Of a stretch of DNA of 64,000 nucleotides, positions 1 through 9,294 are shown piece after piece (the stretch's first letter is position 1; every line of letters starts with the position of its first letter). A program made the position numbers and the translations under genes. Where the stretch lies: NCBI RefSeq assembly GCF_000425045.1, contig NZ_AULA01000002.1, positions 117,041 to 181,040 of the forward strand. Reading direction: 5' to 3'. The DNA is from Acidaminococcus intestini DSM 21505. Lineage in GTDB: Bacteria; Bacillota; Negativicutes; Acidaminococcales; Acidaminococcaceae. The notes below the pieces were generated by a model. The model searched no databases. It was not told where the DNA came from and was given only the letters and a program-made list of their open reading frames with translations.

Positions 1-882
1 ATTGCCATACCGCGGTTCAATCTGCCAGGTAATGGCAAGGCCGGCACAAAGGATGATGGCAAGATACGCCCCCACTTCTTCCAGATGGAAGGCTTCATAG
101 AAATTCTTTGTCAGAAGCAAGTAATAGAAACTGAAATTGACGCCAAAGGCAATCATAAAAATGGTGATGATCCACTGCTGAAAGGGCGTATACTCAGCGC
201 AGCTGCTGTTGAGGACCCCGAAGCCCCCCGTTCCCGCTGTGCCAAAAGTAATGCACAGGTTATGGAACCAGTTCATCCCAGAAAAAGCCAAGATGGCAAT
301 CATGAGAAGGGTCATACCAAGATAGATACGGTAAAGGACGATGGCCGTGTTCTTTACACGGGGCACGAACTTTGATACATCAGGACCGGGGCTTTCCGCT
401 TTCATGAGATTGATCTGCGTACCACCGCTGCCTGAGGGGATCATCATGAGAATGAAGACCAAGACGCCCATCCCGCCAATCCAGTGGGAAAAGCTCCGCC
501 AAAACAGGCTTGTATGAGAGAGCGCCTCCACATTGGCCAATATGGAAGAACCTGTCGTCGTAAACCCTGACACAATCTCAAAAAGGGCATCAAGAAAAAC
601 CGGAATCTCACCGGTAATGACAAAAGGAATTGCTCCATAAAGGGAAAGGACAACCCAAGAAAGCCCAACGGACACAAAGCCTTCGCGCTGATAGATGGCG
701 GGATTGGCAATCTTTTTGCGGGAAAGGAGCCAGCCTGCCGCTATGGCCCCGACTCCCAGGGCAAGATAGACCAGGCCCTGCCACTCCCCATAAATGAGGG
801 CAATGAGGCAGGGAAGCAGCATTAAGAGGCCTTCCGTACGAAGGACCCAGGAAAGGATCCTTCCAATCACAGCATAATTCAT
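1..882 (-). CDS. trkH: Trk-type potassium uptake channel subunit TrkH, 3' end missing
   Basis: This is the first 294 codons of a membrane pore for K+ uptake, cut by the left edge of the window. The start is ATG at 882, preceded by a GTGAGG ribosome site and 12 bases after the trkA stop. The visible protein has repeated hydrophobic spans and two pore-loop filter signatures, GFTTTGSS at about residues 106-113 and TAGTGGFG at about 215-222, as expected for the first two of four Trk/Ktr pore repeats. In this family the pore is gated by the cytoplasmic TrkA ring, which is encoded immediately upstream, so the two genes form an operon. Roughly a third of the usual length is outside the window. The family call is secure; the distinction between TrkH and KtrB is less so. 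Confidence 0.93.
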   Translation of the reverse strand, partial: MNYAVIGRILSWVLRTEGLLMLLPCLIALIYGEWQGLVYLALGVGAIAAGWLLSRKKIANPAIYQREGFVSVGLSWVVLSLYGAIPFVITGEIPVFLDALFEIVSGFTTTGSSILANVEALSHTSLFWRSFSHWIGGMGVLVFILMMIPSGSGGTQINLMKAESPGPDVSKFVPRVKNTAIVLYRIYLGMTLLMIAILAFSGMNWFHNLCITFGTAGTGGFGVLNSSCAEYTPFQQWIITIFMIAFGVNFSFYYLLLTKNFYEAFHLEEVGAYLAIILCAGLAITWQIEPRYGN

Positions 883-894
883 GGCCTCACCCCA

Positions 895-2253
895 CTATTT
901 TAAAATATTATAAATATCGTGGAACCCGATATGGGTTGTTACGACAATGACCGTATCCCCAATCCGGAATTCATCCTGACCGCCTGGGATAATCAGCCTG
1001 CCGCCGCGCAGGATTCCAGCAATGATGACACCGTCCTTGATTTTCATATCGACGAGCTTCTGCCCGGTCACCAAGGAATCCTTATCAATGAAAAATTCCA
1101 TGGCTTCGACGCGCCCATTCATAAGGCGATAAAGGGTTTCCACATTGGACTCCATGCTGTTGCCGGCAGCCCGGACATACTGCACAATCTTTTGGGCCGT
1201 AATCTCCTTCAGATTGATGACGCTGTCCAGATGAAGGTTATCCAAAAGTTCCCCAAAATCGACATGATTCAGCTTTGTGACAACCTTTTTCTTCACACGG
1301 TTCATGACGTAAAGGGAAAGGATGGCGTTAACTTCATCGATGCCCGTGCAGGCCACAAAGCCGTCCATATTTTCCAGATGTTCCTCATCAAGCAGTTGGC
1401 GGTCCGTTCCATCCCCACAATCGACAGTTACATCGGGCAAGGCATCCACAAGCTCTTCGCAGCGTTTCATATCCTTTTCGATGATGGTCACGTGGATATT
1501 GCGGCTGGAAAGAAGCTTGGCCAAATAATAGCTTGTAGCTCCGCCGCCGACAATCATGACGTTTTCCGCTTTGTTTGTCTTGACACCGATTTTGCGGAAA
1601 AATTCCTCGACATCGCTGGGCATAGCCATGATGGTCAGGATATCGCCGCTCATGATGACTGTATCCCCGTTAGGAACAATGATTTCACTATTGCGTTCAA
1701 TGATGCAGATAAGCAGATTATTTGTCGTCAGCTGCGCCAACTGCTTTAAGGAAATCCCAATGAGCATGGACCGCTGGGGAACGCGGAAGCGCAGCATATC
1801 GATTCGGTCCTTGGCAAAGCTGAAGATATCAATTGCCGTAGGAAAATTAAGGAGCCGCGTCATTTCCTTGGCAGCTTCCAGTTCCGGATTGATGGTCATG
1901 GAAAGATTCAGGCCCTTTTGCAGGAAATGGCTTTCCTCCGAATAATGCGGGCTCCGCACACGGGCAATGGTGTGACAGCCGCTATTATTGAGTTTGGCAA
2001 TGACGCAGGTCAAAAGATTGACTTCATCGCTTTCCGTCACGGCAATAAGCATATCCGCATGCTTAAGATCGGCCTGCCGCAAGACGTTGAAACTTGAGCC
2101 GTTGCCTATGATACCCATGACGTCGTAGTTGGTCGAAATATGGTGGATGAGGTCCGCATTGGTATCAATGACGGTCACATTATTGTTTTCCTTGATAAGC
2201 TGCGTAACGATATTTCGTCCCACCTTACCGCAGCCGACAACGATAATTTGCAT
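895..2253 (-). CDS. trkA: Trk potassium uptake regulatory subunit TrkA
   Basis: This is the cytoplasmic nucleotide-binding regulator of the Trk K+ channel, 452 residues. It has the duplicated layout of full-length TrkA: an N-terminal RCK/TrkA-N Rossmann domain opening with GCGKVG at about residue 8, a TrkA-C domain, then a second Rossmann domain starting near residue 233 (VGGGATSYYLA) and a second TrkA-C domain ending at the C-terminus. The ATG at 2253 is preferred over a GTG five codons upstream because GGGGGAG lies six bases before it. It is followed by trkH with a 12-base gap, so the two are probably co-transcribed and co-translated. Length matches the family. Confidence 0.95.
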   Translation of the reverse strand: MQIIVVGCGKVGRNIVTQLIKENNNVTVIDTNADLIHHISTNYDVMGIIGNGSSFNVLRQADLKHADMLIAVTESDEVNLLTCVIAKLNNSGCHTIARVRSPHYSEESHFLQKGLNLSMTINPELEAAKEMTRLLNFPTAIDIFSFAKDRIDMLRFRVPQRSMLIGISLKQLAQLTTNNLLICIIERNSEIIVPNGDTVIMSGDILTIMAMPSDVEEFFRKIGVKTNKAENVMIVGGGATSYYLAKLLSSRNIHVTIIEKDMKRCEELVDALPDVTVDCGDGTDRQLLDEEHLENMDGFVACTGIDEVNAILSLYVMNRVKKKVVTKLNHVDFGELLDNLHLDSVINLKEITAQKIVQYVRAAGNSMESNVETLYRLMNGRVEAMEFFIDKDSLVTGQKLVDMKIKDGVIIAGILRGGRLIIPGGQDEFRIGDTVIVVTTHIGFHDIYNILK

Positions 2254-2337
2254 TTTGTTCTCCCCCACAGCAAATCTAAAAGCGTATCAATCTATTATAT
2301 AACGGGCCTTTCCAAAAAGCCATATGATTGTACCATT

Positions 2338-2808
2338 TCATACACTTTCTTTTCCAGCAAGACGCCGAGCCACAAGTTCGAAAAAGAGGCAGCCTAAAAA
2401 GGAGGTCGCCCACTGCATGCTCCCATAGAACAGAAGAAACCGCCAGACGAGTTGAGGGCCGACCTGAAAGAGGGAGCTCACGGCAAAAAGCCCCGCTGTC
2501 ATACAGGATGCCTTGAAAAGCGGGGCAATCAAGATACGAAGGCGCGCACGCTGCGCTTCTTTACAGAAAAAAGCGTAAGCCGCGTTTGAGAAAAAGACCA
2601 CAGGAATCATGAAGGGAAGGGCCAGATGACCTTGCATAAAGGCCACTGCAGGCAGGGCCGCACTCATGGCCCAGATTACGGCAGGCGCCGTAAAGCGCCC
2701 CGCAAGGACCAGGGACAAATTGACAAGGCTCCCGATGATGAGCGTCATCACAAAAGGCGGCAAAGGCAGCAAAATACGCAGCTGCTGCACCATAAGAGCG
2801 AAAGCCAA
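2338..2808 (-). CDS. Hypothetical integral membrane protein, start region possibly frameshifted
   Basis: The product is about 150 residues with four or so hydrophobic segments and a short basic C-terminus; I do not recognise the family. The open frame can start only at a TTG (2808) or an ATG (2793), neither with a ribosome site. Thirty to forty bases upstream there is a good AAAGGAGG followed by ATG at 2852, but that frame stops after about 34 codons. One extra T in the six-T run (A-run 2807-2812 on the plus strand) would join the two into one protein with a continuous hydrophobic N-terminus. The gene may therefore be broken, slip-translated or affected by a sequencing error. It is transcribed away from the acyltransferase gene. 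Confidence 0.6.
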   Translation of the reverse strand: MAFALMVQQLRILLPLPPFVMTLIIGSLVNLSLVLAGRFTAPAVIWAMSAALPAVAFMQGHLALPFMIPVVFFSNAAYAFFCKEAQRARLRILIAPLFKASCMTAGLFAVSSLFQVGPQLVWRFLLFYGSMQWATSFLGCLFFELVARRLAGKESV

Positions 2809-2986
2809 AAAAGGCTCCCCCGCGCAAAAGCCTGCATTGTATGATGGTTCATAGGGATCCCTCCTTTCTTATTTTCATTGTAGCAAGGCAAGGTCCATCT
2901 GACCAGTTGATTTTTTCGATGGCCTTTTCCCTTTGGGTATATTATAATTGATAAGTTAAGGAAACACCGTTTAGAGGAGCTCTTTT

Positions 2987-4105
2987 ATGAAAAAACGAAA
3001 CATTATCTTTGACCATTTGCGCGCCCTTTCCATGCTGGGCGTCGTTGCCATCCACGTCGGTGACCTTGTCATGCAGTCCGGTACACCATGGAACTGGCTC
3101 TACCTTTTGTGTGAAGTGCTGAGCCGCTACAGCGTGCCCACCTTCTTTTTTATCTCCGGCTACGGACTTTTTTATTCCCATCCCTTGGAAAAGCCCTTGG
3201 AGTATAGGTCCTTTATCAAGAAAAGATTCAAGAGCATCGGGATTCCCTATGTAGTGACGAGCCTCTTTTATATGGGTGTCGCAAGTCTCATGGCCCGAAA
3301 CCTTGCCATGTGGCATCCCAAATACGTGCTTTTCACCCTCTTTTTTGGACTGGGAAATTATCACATCTATTTTCTCGTCATCCTCATGTGGTTCTATCTG
3401 CTCTTTCCCCTATGGAGAAGCCTCATGAAAAAGATGGAAGCCATGGGCCTTTATCTGAGCCTATCCATCCTGTTTATCTTAGAGCTTTTCTTATACCGGG
3501 TCAGTGCCCACTTCTGGGCCTATCCCCAATGGGTTGTCGATACGCCCCTTCTGTATGACCTGCTCCAATACAGGCTGAACTATTTTCCCTTCTTCTATCT
3601 CTTTGTCTTTATGATGGGCGGCGTCATTGCCCGTCATTATGAGGCCTTCCTTACCTTCATCAGAAAATGGAAAAAAGTCTTGGGCGCGGCTTTTGTGCTA
3701 TCTGCAAGCTGCAACACGCTGATCTTCTACCGCTGGATCCTCATCCATCACATGCCCCTTGAGGATACGACGAATGCACTGCAGCAGCTTTCCACACCGG
3801 GCCTGACCTATACAGTCATCTTCATCCTCTTTGCCAGTGCCGTTCTGGACCGCTATCCTGAAGGAAAACTGCCTTTATTGGAAAAAATATCGGATCGTTC
3901 CTTTTATATCTACCTCATCCATCCCTTCTTTCTCGACCAATTAAGCTACTGGATCGATCGAGCCATCGTTCCCTTTGACAGATTCCCCATGCCCGTCTTT
4001 TACGTGCTCCTTGTCACGGTCTCCTATGTTGCGGCCGGTCTTTTGCAACGCATCGTCCCGCCCCTTAAAAGAAACCTTCTGGCACGTTTACCCAATAAGG
4101 CATAA
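2987..4105 (+). CDS. Acyltransferase 3 family membrane protein
   Basis: The 372-residue product is a polytopic membrane acyltransferase of the Acyl_transf_3 family, which O-acylates sugars or other cell-surface polymers using an acyl donor from the cytoplasm. The N-terminus carries the family hallmark FDHLRALSMLGVVAIH, including the conserved Arg and the His at the end of the first membrane span. It is followed by about nine further hydrophobic segments and a late FYIYLIHPF motif near residue 305. The ATG at 2987 follows GAGGAG at good spacing. An AT-rich TATATTATAAT stretch lies about 40 bases upstream. The substrate cannot be told from the sequence, and there are no polysaccharide genes beside it. 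Confidence 0.88.
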   Translation: MKKRNIIFDHLRALSMLGVVAIHVGDLVMQSGTPWNWLYLLCEVLSRYSVPTFFFISGYGLFYSHPLEKPLEYRSFIKKRFKSIGIPYVVTSLFYMGVASLMARNLAMWHPKYVLFTLFFGLGNYHIYFLVILMWFYLLFPLWRSLMKKMEAMGLYLSLSILFILELFLYRVSAHFWAYPQWVVDTPLLYDLLQYRLNYFPFFYLFVFMMGGVIARHYEAFLTFIRKWKKVLGAAFVLSASCNTLIFYRWILIHHMPLEDTTNALQQLSTPGLTYTVIFILFASAVLDRYPEGKLPLLEKISDRSFYIYLIHPFFLDQLSYWIDRAIVPFDRFPMPVFYVLLVTVSYVAAGLLQRIVPPLKRNLLARLPNKA

Positions 4106-4110
4106 AAAAT

Positions 4111-4154
4111 CTCCCAGCAACTTCCAATCATGGATTTGTTGGGAGTTCTTTTTT
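4111..4154. terminator. Bidirectional rho-independent terminator
   Basis: A ten-base-pair stem (CTCCCAGCAA with TTGTTGGGAG, one G-T pair) is flanked by A-rich and T-rich tracts. It separates the convergent acyltransferase and AEC permease genes and probably serves both. Confidence 0.8.
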
Positions 4155-5070
4155 AGAGGAAAAGAGCCAAAAAGGGCACCGTCACGAGACTTGTCACGGT
4201 TGACGTAAAGACACAGGCAGAAGCAAATTCCGCATTGGCCCCATATTTTGCAGCAAGGATGGCCGTCGTAGACCCGATAGGCATTCCCGTAAGGATGGTT
4301 GCGACCGCCGTCAGAAGGGGATCGATGTGAAGGCCGTGAAGGCTAAGAAGGAGCACCAACGGCATGAAAAGCTGACGGATAGCGGATAGAAGCAAAGCCT
4401 TGCTCGATAGGAAGTTCTTTAATGGAATCTCTGCCAAAATCATCCCCACAATGATCATGGCAAGGGGCGTCGTGCATTCACCCAAGGCGTGGATTGCACT
4501 CACGGCAACCAGCGGCAGGTCGGGTTCAAAGAGCATCCGCAGGAGCCCCAGTTCTACGGCAATGATGCCCGGGTTGAATAGGACCCTCTTTATACGCTCC
4601 CAGCGCGGTGCCGTCGTAAAAAGGCTGATGCCCGCACTCCACATGAGGATCCTTGTAGGGATGATATAGAGGCTGGCATAAAAAAGACCGTCCAGCCCAT
4701 ACCCATTTTCAATAACCGGCAGACCGGCAAAACCGGAGTTACTGACCAGCGTCCCGTAGCGCATGATAGGAATCTCATCTTTTTTACAGAACCGAAAGGC
4801 TACGTTGCTGATTATGAGTGAAAGGACTTCCACAGAAGAGGCGACAAAAAGGCTCAGGAGCCCTTTTTGCAGCGTTTCAACTGTCAAGGTAATCTGGAAG
4901 GACTCAAAGATCATGCACGGCAGGGTAACAAGGATGACAAATTCCGTAAAAGCATCCCGCGCCTCCGCTTTGAGGATTTTCCCTTTACGCAGTCCATAGC
5001 CAATGGCCATATAGACAAAAAGCAGCATCTGGATGGAGAGCATCTGCCAAAAGCCTTCCACATTCTTCAC
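4153..5070 (-). CDS. AEC family transporter (auxin efflux carrier type permease)
   Basis: The product is a 305-residue inner-membrane carrier of the AEC/PIN-like family. It shows about ten hydrophobic spans arranged as two five-span halves, with the family-typical N-terminus (IGYGLRKGKIL), the conserved VTLPCMIF stretch around residue 50 and the SNSGFAGLPV crossover motif near residue 110. Members transport small organic anions such as malate or malonate by proton coupling; the substrate here is unknown. The ATG at 5070 has GGAGG ahead of it. An extended -10 (TGCTACAAT) lies just upstream at about 5088-5096. It is a stand-alone gene ending at the shared terminator. Confidence 0.88.
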   Translation of the reverse strand: MKNVEGFWQMLSIQMLLFVYMAIGYGLRKGKILKAEARDAFTEFVILVTLPCMIFESFQITLTVETLQKGLLSLFVASSVEVLSLIISNVAFRFCKKDEIPIMRYGTLVSNSGFAGLPVIENGYGLDGLFYASLYIIPTRILMWSAGISLFTTAPRWERIKRVLFNPGIIAVELGLLRMLFEPDLPLVAVSAIHALGECTTPLAMIIVGMILAEIPLKNFLSSKALLLSAIRQLFMPLVLLLSLHGLHIDPLLTAVATILTGMPIGSTTAILAAKYGANAEFASACVFTSTVTSLVTVPFLALFL

Positions 5071-5183
5071 CTTCCTCCATTTTAATTCTATTGTAGCAGA
5101 TTGGATTCCAAGAAAACGGGAAAAGCGGCCATTGCCTTCTTTTTAAATTCACGAAAGGGCCTTAGTATTTTTAAGAATAACCA

Positions 5184-5221
5184 AAACAGCGCCACGGAAA
5201 AAAGCCTCCGTGACGCTGTTT
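5184..5221 (-). terminator. Terminator after pyk
   Basis: An imperfect stem of about 15 pairs (AAACAGCGTC with GCGCTGTTT arms) is followed on the minus strand by TTTGGTT. It lies about 30 bases past the pyk stop. Confidence 0.65.
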
Positions 5222-5252
5222 GTAAAGTTTTTTAGATCCATCAATGCGCTTT

Positions 5253-7001
5253 TTATTTGACGTTGATTTTCCCGGCATAGACCGTACCGGACTCCACGTC
5301 AAGGGTCACCACATCGCCATCTTCCAGTTCCTTCATGGCTCCAGCGGCCCCAACAATCACAGGGATTCCGAAATTGATGCCCACAATGGCCGCCGGCGAG
5401 GTAAAGCCCCCTTCTTCAGCAATGATGCCCGCTGATTGGGCCGCTTTGGCACCCATTTCGTTTTCAAGGGCGGAACAGACAAGAATGGAACCCTCTTTTA
5501 TTTTATCGATATCACTGAGATGCTCCACGCGGGCCACTTCGCCCGTAACGGATTTACGGCCAATGCCCTGCCCTTTGACGACAATTTCACCGACATTGAC
5601 AACCTGAATAAGGTTCGTACTTCCTACTTTCCCCACGTTCTTACCCGCCGTGACAATGACCGAATCCCCTTTCCGGACAAGACCTGCATTTCTGGCTTCG
5701 TTGACGGCAAGGTCAATAAGGGCATCCGTATTGGGTTTATTGAGGCCTTTAAGGGGAACGACGCCCCAATAAAGCGCCATGCGGCGCAGACTCTCTTCTT
5801 TCGGGGAAACACCGACTACCATGGCGTGGGGACGATATTTGGCAACCATGCGGGCCGTGTATCCAGATTCCGTAATGGACAGGATCACGTTGGCATCAAG
5901 TTCCTGAGCAATCTGCACCGTGGCATGGGAAATAGCGTCCGTCATCTGGACCTGTGCCCCAATGCCTTTATGTTTAAAGACATTCACATAGTCAAGGGAA
6001 GCTTCAGTCCGTTTGGCAATCCGGCTCATGGTTTCCACGGCTTCGACAGGATAGGCACCGGAAGCGGTTTCACCGCTCAGCATGATGGCATCGGTCCCGT
6101 CATAGATGGCATTTGCCACATCACTTGCCTCAGCACGCGTGGCATGGTAATTTGTGATCATGCTCTCAAGCATTTGGGTTGCCGTGACGGCAGGTTTGCC
6201 AGCTGCATTGCATTTTGCGATGATCTGCTTTTGGACAACAGGAACATCTTCCATAGGAATCTCGACACCCAAATCACCACGGGCGACCATGACACCGTCG
6301 ACAACTTTCAGGATTTCATCGATGTTATCGACGCCTTCCTGGTTTTCAATCTTGGCAATGATGCCCATATTGGAGCCGAGGCTCTCCAGAAGGCGCCGGA
6401 TCTGCATGGCATCATCGGCGCTGCGTACAAAGGAGGCTGCAATATAATCCATTCCCGCATTTGCCGCAAAGGTAATATCGGACACGTCTGCTTCCGACAT
6501 AAAGGGCAGCTTCAAGATAGCCCCTGGCACAGCGACACGCTTACGGGAAGAAATCTCCCCGCCGTTGGTGACCGTTGTATGGATTTCAGTATCCGTCGTT
6601 GATTCTACCCGAAGGGTCAGTTTCCCATCATTCAGAAGGATCGTATCACCTTTTTTCACCTCTTGGGGAAGACCGCTGTAGTTTACATGGGCTTTTTCCG
6701 CTGTGCCCTCGCAAGCTTCTGCAGTCAGTGTAAAGGCGTCCCCGTCCTTCAGTGTCACCTTGTCCCCCTTAAACAGGCCCAGGCGCATTTCCGGTCCCTT
6801 TGTATCGCCGATAAAACCGATGACACGGCCTGTTTCGGCAATGGCTTCCTTCAAAAGGGCCAATCGTTTGGCACATTCCTCATGGGATCCATGGGAAAAG
6901 TTGAAACGAGCCAAATCCATGCCGCTTTCAATCATCTTGACAAGGATCTCTTTTCTGTCCGTTGCCGGACCCAAAGTACAAATAATCTTCGTTTTTTTCA
7001 T
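5253..7001 (-). CDS. pyk: Pyruvate kinase with C-terminal PEP-utiliser domain
   Basis: The enzyme converts phosphoenolpyruvate and ADP to pyruvate and ATP in the last step of glycolysis. The 582-residue protein begins TKIICTLGPATD, carries the active-site VARGDLGVEIP motif near residue 220, and ends in an extra domain of about 110 residues related to the phosphohistidine domain of PEP synthase and PPDK, as in Bacillus-type pyruvate kinases. In that domain the usual TSHAA motif reads TSPAA, so the phospho-accepting His is replaced by Pro. The frame stays open 85 codons upstream, but the ATG at 7001 has AAAGGAG in place and begins exactly at the conserved N-terminus. Confidence 0.97.
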   Translation of the reverse strand: MKKTKIICTLGPATDRKEILVKMIESGMDLARFNFSHGSHEECAKRLALLKEAIAETGRVIGFIGDTKGPEMRLGLFKGDKVTLKDGDAFTLTAEACEGTAEKAHVNYSGLPQEVKKGDTILLNDGKLTLRVESTTDTEIHTTVTNGGEISSRKRVAVPGAILKLPFMSEADVSDITFAANAGMDYIAASFVRSADDAMQIRRLLESLGSNMGIIAKIENQEGVDNIDEILKVVDGVMVARGDLGVEIPMEDVPVVQKQIIAKCNAAGKPAVTATQMLESMITNYHATRAEASDVANAIYDGTDAIMLSGETASGAYPVEAVETMSRIAKRTEASLDYVNVFKHKGIGAQVQMTDAISHATVQIAQELDANVILSITESGYTARMVAKYRPHAMVVGVSPKEESLRRMALYWGVVPLKGLNKPNTDALIDLAVNEARNAGLVRKGDSVIVTAGKNVGKVGSTNLIQVVNVGEIVVKGQGIGRKSVTGEVARVEHLSDIDKIKEGSILVCSALENEMGAKAAQSAGIIAEEGGFTSPAAIVGINFGIPVIVGAAGAMKELEDGDVVTLDVESGTVYAGKINVK

Positions 7002-7014
7002 GGTAAGAACTCCT

Positions 7015-7224
7015 TTATCTTGACCTTTCTTCCCACCGGGGAGAGTCTTTGGTGTTGTATTCATCCATCCCTGTAAAAAAGCCGTCATCCCAGGAAATAG
7101 ATCGTATAGCCCACAAGCCGCGGTGCGCATGGATTGCCCTCGCAAGGAAGGGGAACTTTCCATCCAGAACAGGATCGGTACGGAACCAATCCAGGTAAAG
7201 AATGAGGACCTTCTCCTTAGCCAT
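7015..7224 (-). CDS. Possible small protein upstream of pyk
   Basis: A 69-codon frame ends 14 bases before the pyk start. The predicted peptide begins MAKEKVLILYLDWF and has a believable mix of hydrophobic and charged residues, but its ATG lacks a clear ribosome site and I know no homologue. It could be a small protein or leader translated just before pyk, or chance. It is offered because it fills most of an otherwise empty 400-base gap. Confidence 0.25.
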   Translation of the reverse strand: MAKEKVLILYLDWFRTDPVLDGKFPFLARAIHAHRGLWAIRSISWDDGFFTGMDEYNTKDSPRWEERSR

Positions 7225-7347
7225 CCAGCAAGTGACATTTCCTGAAACCGGCTCATTTCATTGTACTACAAAGAAAGTAGCGGGGCAAATCCCTTTGACC
7301 AGAAAAGGGCAATCTCTTGACCTTCTTTTTTCGAGAGAAAACGCAAG

Positions 7348-7374
7348 AAGCCCGGGCCAAAAAGGCTCGGGCTT
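7348..7374 (-). terminator. Terminator-like hairpin after etfA
   Basis: An 11-pair GC-rich stem (AAGCCCGAGCC with GGCCCGGGCTT, loop of five T) lies about 30 bases past the etfA stop. The T tract after it is weak. Confidence 0.55.
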
Positions 7375-7401
7375 TACGAAACTTCATAGGAGTGCCGCTA
7401 A

Positions 7402-8412
7402 TTAGGATTCCTTGAATTCCTTGATCTTCTGGGTGAGCAGAGGCAGGACTTTCAGGGCATCGCCAACGATACCATAGCGGGAGATTTCAAACATCGGAGC
7501 ATCCGGATCCTTGTTGATGCAGACGATGGTATCAGATTTACTCATACCTGCTTTGTGCTGAACAGAACCGGAAATACCGCAGGCGAAGTAAATCTTCGGC
7601 GTAACGGTCTTACCAGACTGGCCAACTTGGCGAGGATGTTCGATGAAACCTTCATCGACAGCAGCACGGGAACCGCCAACTGCACCGCCGAGCACATGGG
7701 CCAGATCCTGCAGGAGGGCAAAATTTTCTTTGGCTTTCATGCCGCGGCCGCCGGAGCAGACGAACGGAGCATCATCGATGGCCATTTCACCTTCGGTGAC
7801 GACCGGATCTCTTCTCAGGACTTCAACGCGGTCTTCAATCTGATGTTTCAGGGTATATTCAACAACTTCACCTTTATGGGAAGGATCAGCTTCCGGAGCC
7901 TTGAAGGTCTTCGGACGGCAGGTCCCCATCTGAGGACGGTCTTCTTTGCAGAGGATCGTGGCCATGATGTTACCGCCAGCAGCCGGACGGGTCCATTCAA
8001 CAAGTCCGTCTTCTTCGACGTCCAGAATGGTGCAGTCTGCGCACAGACCGGTACGTTCACGGGCAGCCACGCGAGGACCAAGGTCACGGCCATCATTCGT
8101 AGCGCCGATAAGGATGGCGTTAGGACGATATTCAGTAATCAATTCTGCGAAAGCGTTGGTGTAAAGTTCCGTGGAATAATGAGCAAACTTTGGATCACGG
8201 ACAACGTAAACAACGTCAGCGCCATGAGCGATCAGGTCTTGAGGGATGTCTTTCGGATCATCAATCAGGAGGACAGCCCCAACACGCTGATGGCACTTAT
8301 CGGCCATTTTTCTAACTTCGCCGAGCAGTTCGTATACGACATGAACGGGTTTACCTTCGTAATGTTCGCAATAAACCCATAAATCTTTTTCGTTACCGGT
8401 TTTCTTAGCCAT
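7402..8412 (-). CDS. etfA: Electron transfer flavoprotein subunit alpha
   Basis: This is the 336-residue FAD-binding subunit of the EtfAB heterodimer. In butyrate- and glutamate-fermenting anaerobes it accepts electrons from NADH and passes them to acyl-CoA dehydrogenase and ferredoxin or flavodoxin (electron bifurcation). The C-terminal half has the ETF alpha FAD signature, with [11 protein letters not shown] near residue 218, [10 protein letters not shown] near residue 270 and the following [11 protein letters not shown]. etfB lies 13 bases upstream in the same orientation, so the two subunits are co-expressed. No acyl-CoA dehydrogenase gene is in the window. Whether this pair bifurcates is inferred from its similarity to Negativicutes ETFs. 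Confidence 0.96.
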   Translation of the reverse strand: MAKKTGNEKDLWVYCEHYEGKPVHVVYELLGEVRKMADKCHQRVGAVLLIDDPKDIPQDLIAHGADVVYVVRDPKFAHYSTELYTNAFAELITEYRPNAILIGATNDGRDLGPRVAARERTGLCADCTILDVEEDGLVEWTRPAAGGNIMATILCKEDRPQMGTCRPKTFKAPEADPSHKGEVVEYTLKHQIEDRVEVLRRDPVVTEGEMAIDDAPFVCSGGRGMKAKENFALLQDLAHVLGGAVGGSRAAVDEGFIEHPRQVGQSGKTVTPKIYFACGISGSVQHKAGMSKSDTIVCINKDPDAPMFEISRYGIVGDALKVLPLLTQKIKEFKES

Positions 8413-8425
8413 TGTTATCCCTACC

Positions 8426-9217
8426 TCACTTCGTAATAATCTTGTCAGCGATCAGCTTGTTGACCAGCTTATCGACAGCAATTGCAGGATCTTCATCGTT
8501 GAAGATTTCGCCATGGACCTGCGTAACTTTCGGAGTGAAGCTCTTCATGACCTGAGTCGGGGAGCCGGCTTTACCGATGATGCTGTGGTCGATTTGGAGA
8601 TCGTCAGCGCTGTAAACAGGAACCTGGGTCTTTCTGGCTTTCATCTTGCCTTTGATGCTGGCAAAACGAAGTTCAGGGCTGCGCATAACCGTAACGACGC
8701 AAGGCATCTTCATGGCCAGGGTCATGGACGTATTTTCGTTGTCGCGGTCAACAACGACTTTATCATCTTTGACCTGAACTTTCAGGGCAGCCGTAACCTG
8801 CGGCAGATCCAGATGTTCAGCAATTTCAGGACCAACCTGTGCCGTATCACCATCAATAGCCTGACGGCCGCACATAATGAGATCAGGAATCCCAAGATGT
8901 CTGATGGTTTCAGCCAGGGCAGCACTCGTAGCAAGCGTATCAGCGCCGCCGAAAGCTCTGTCACTGACGAGGATAGCTTCATCAGCACCGACAGCAAGGC
9001 AATCCTTCAGGACGGATTCAGCATGGGGCGGTCCCATGGTGATGACCGTAACCTTGGCACCCATGGAATCTTTGATTTCCAGAGCCGTTTCCAAAGCATA
9101 CTGGTCATACGGGTTCATGATATTGGTGACACCGTCTCTGACGAGGTTGTTGGTAACCGGGTCGATTTTCATTTCGGCGGTATCCGGTACCTGTTTAACA
9201 CATACAAAGATGTTCAT
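8426..9217 (-). CDS. etfB: Electron transfer flavoprotein subunit beta
   Basis: This is the 263-residue partner of EtfA. It opens with [16 protein letters not shown] and the NPYDQYALE segment typical of ETF beta subunits, followed by [22 protein letters not shown] and the [15 protein letters not shown] motif near residue 125, which binds the second nucleotide (FAD in bifurcating ETFs, AMP in others). The ATG at 9217 is preceded by AGGAGG. A clear sigma-70 promoter lies about 50 bases upstream, so etfBA form an independent two-gene operon that is probably strongly expressed. Confidence 0.96.
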   Translation of the reverse strand: MNIFVCVKQVPDTAEMKIDPVTNNLVRDGVTNIMNPYDQYALETALEIKDSMGAKVTVITMGPPHAESVLKDCLAVGADEAILVSDRAFGGADTLATSAALAETIRHLGIPDLIMCGRQAIDGDTAQVGPEIAEHLDLPQVTAALKVQVKDDKVVVDRDNENTSMTLAMKMPCVVTVMRSPELRFASIKGKMKARKTQVPVYSADDLQIDHSIIGKAGSPTQVMKSFTPKVTQVHGEIFNDEDPAIAVDKLVNKLIADKIITK

Positions 9218-9265
9218 TACAAAGCGACCTCCTAAAAACTTGAAATATTCAATCCATACCGCTTT

Positions 9266-9294
9266 ATTGTAACACGGAGACCAGCGTCATGCAA
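9266..9294 (-). promoter_or_regulatory. Sigma-70 type promoter of etfBA
   Basis: On the minus strand TTGCAT and TACAAT are separated by exactly 17 bases. The predicted start is about 40 bases before the etfB ATG. Confidence 0.75.

Noticed and set aside
919..1749. Long plus-strand frame opposite trkA
   Set aside because: Antisense to a well-supported gene, with no ribosome site; caused by codon bias in trkA.
5436..6602. 388-codon plus-strand frame opposite pyk
   Set aside because: Antisense shadow of pyk; composition mirrors its codon positions.
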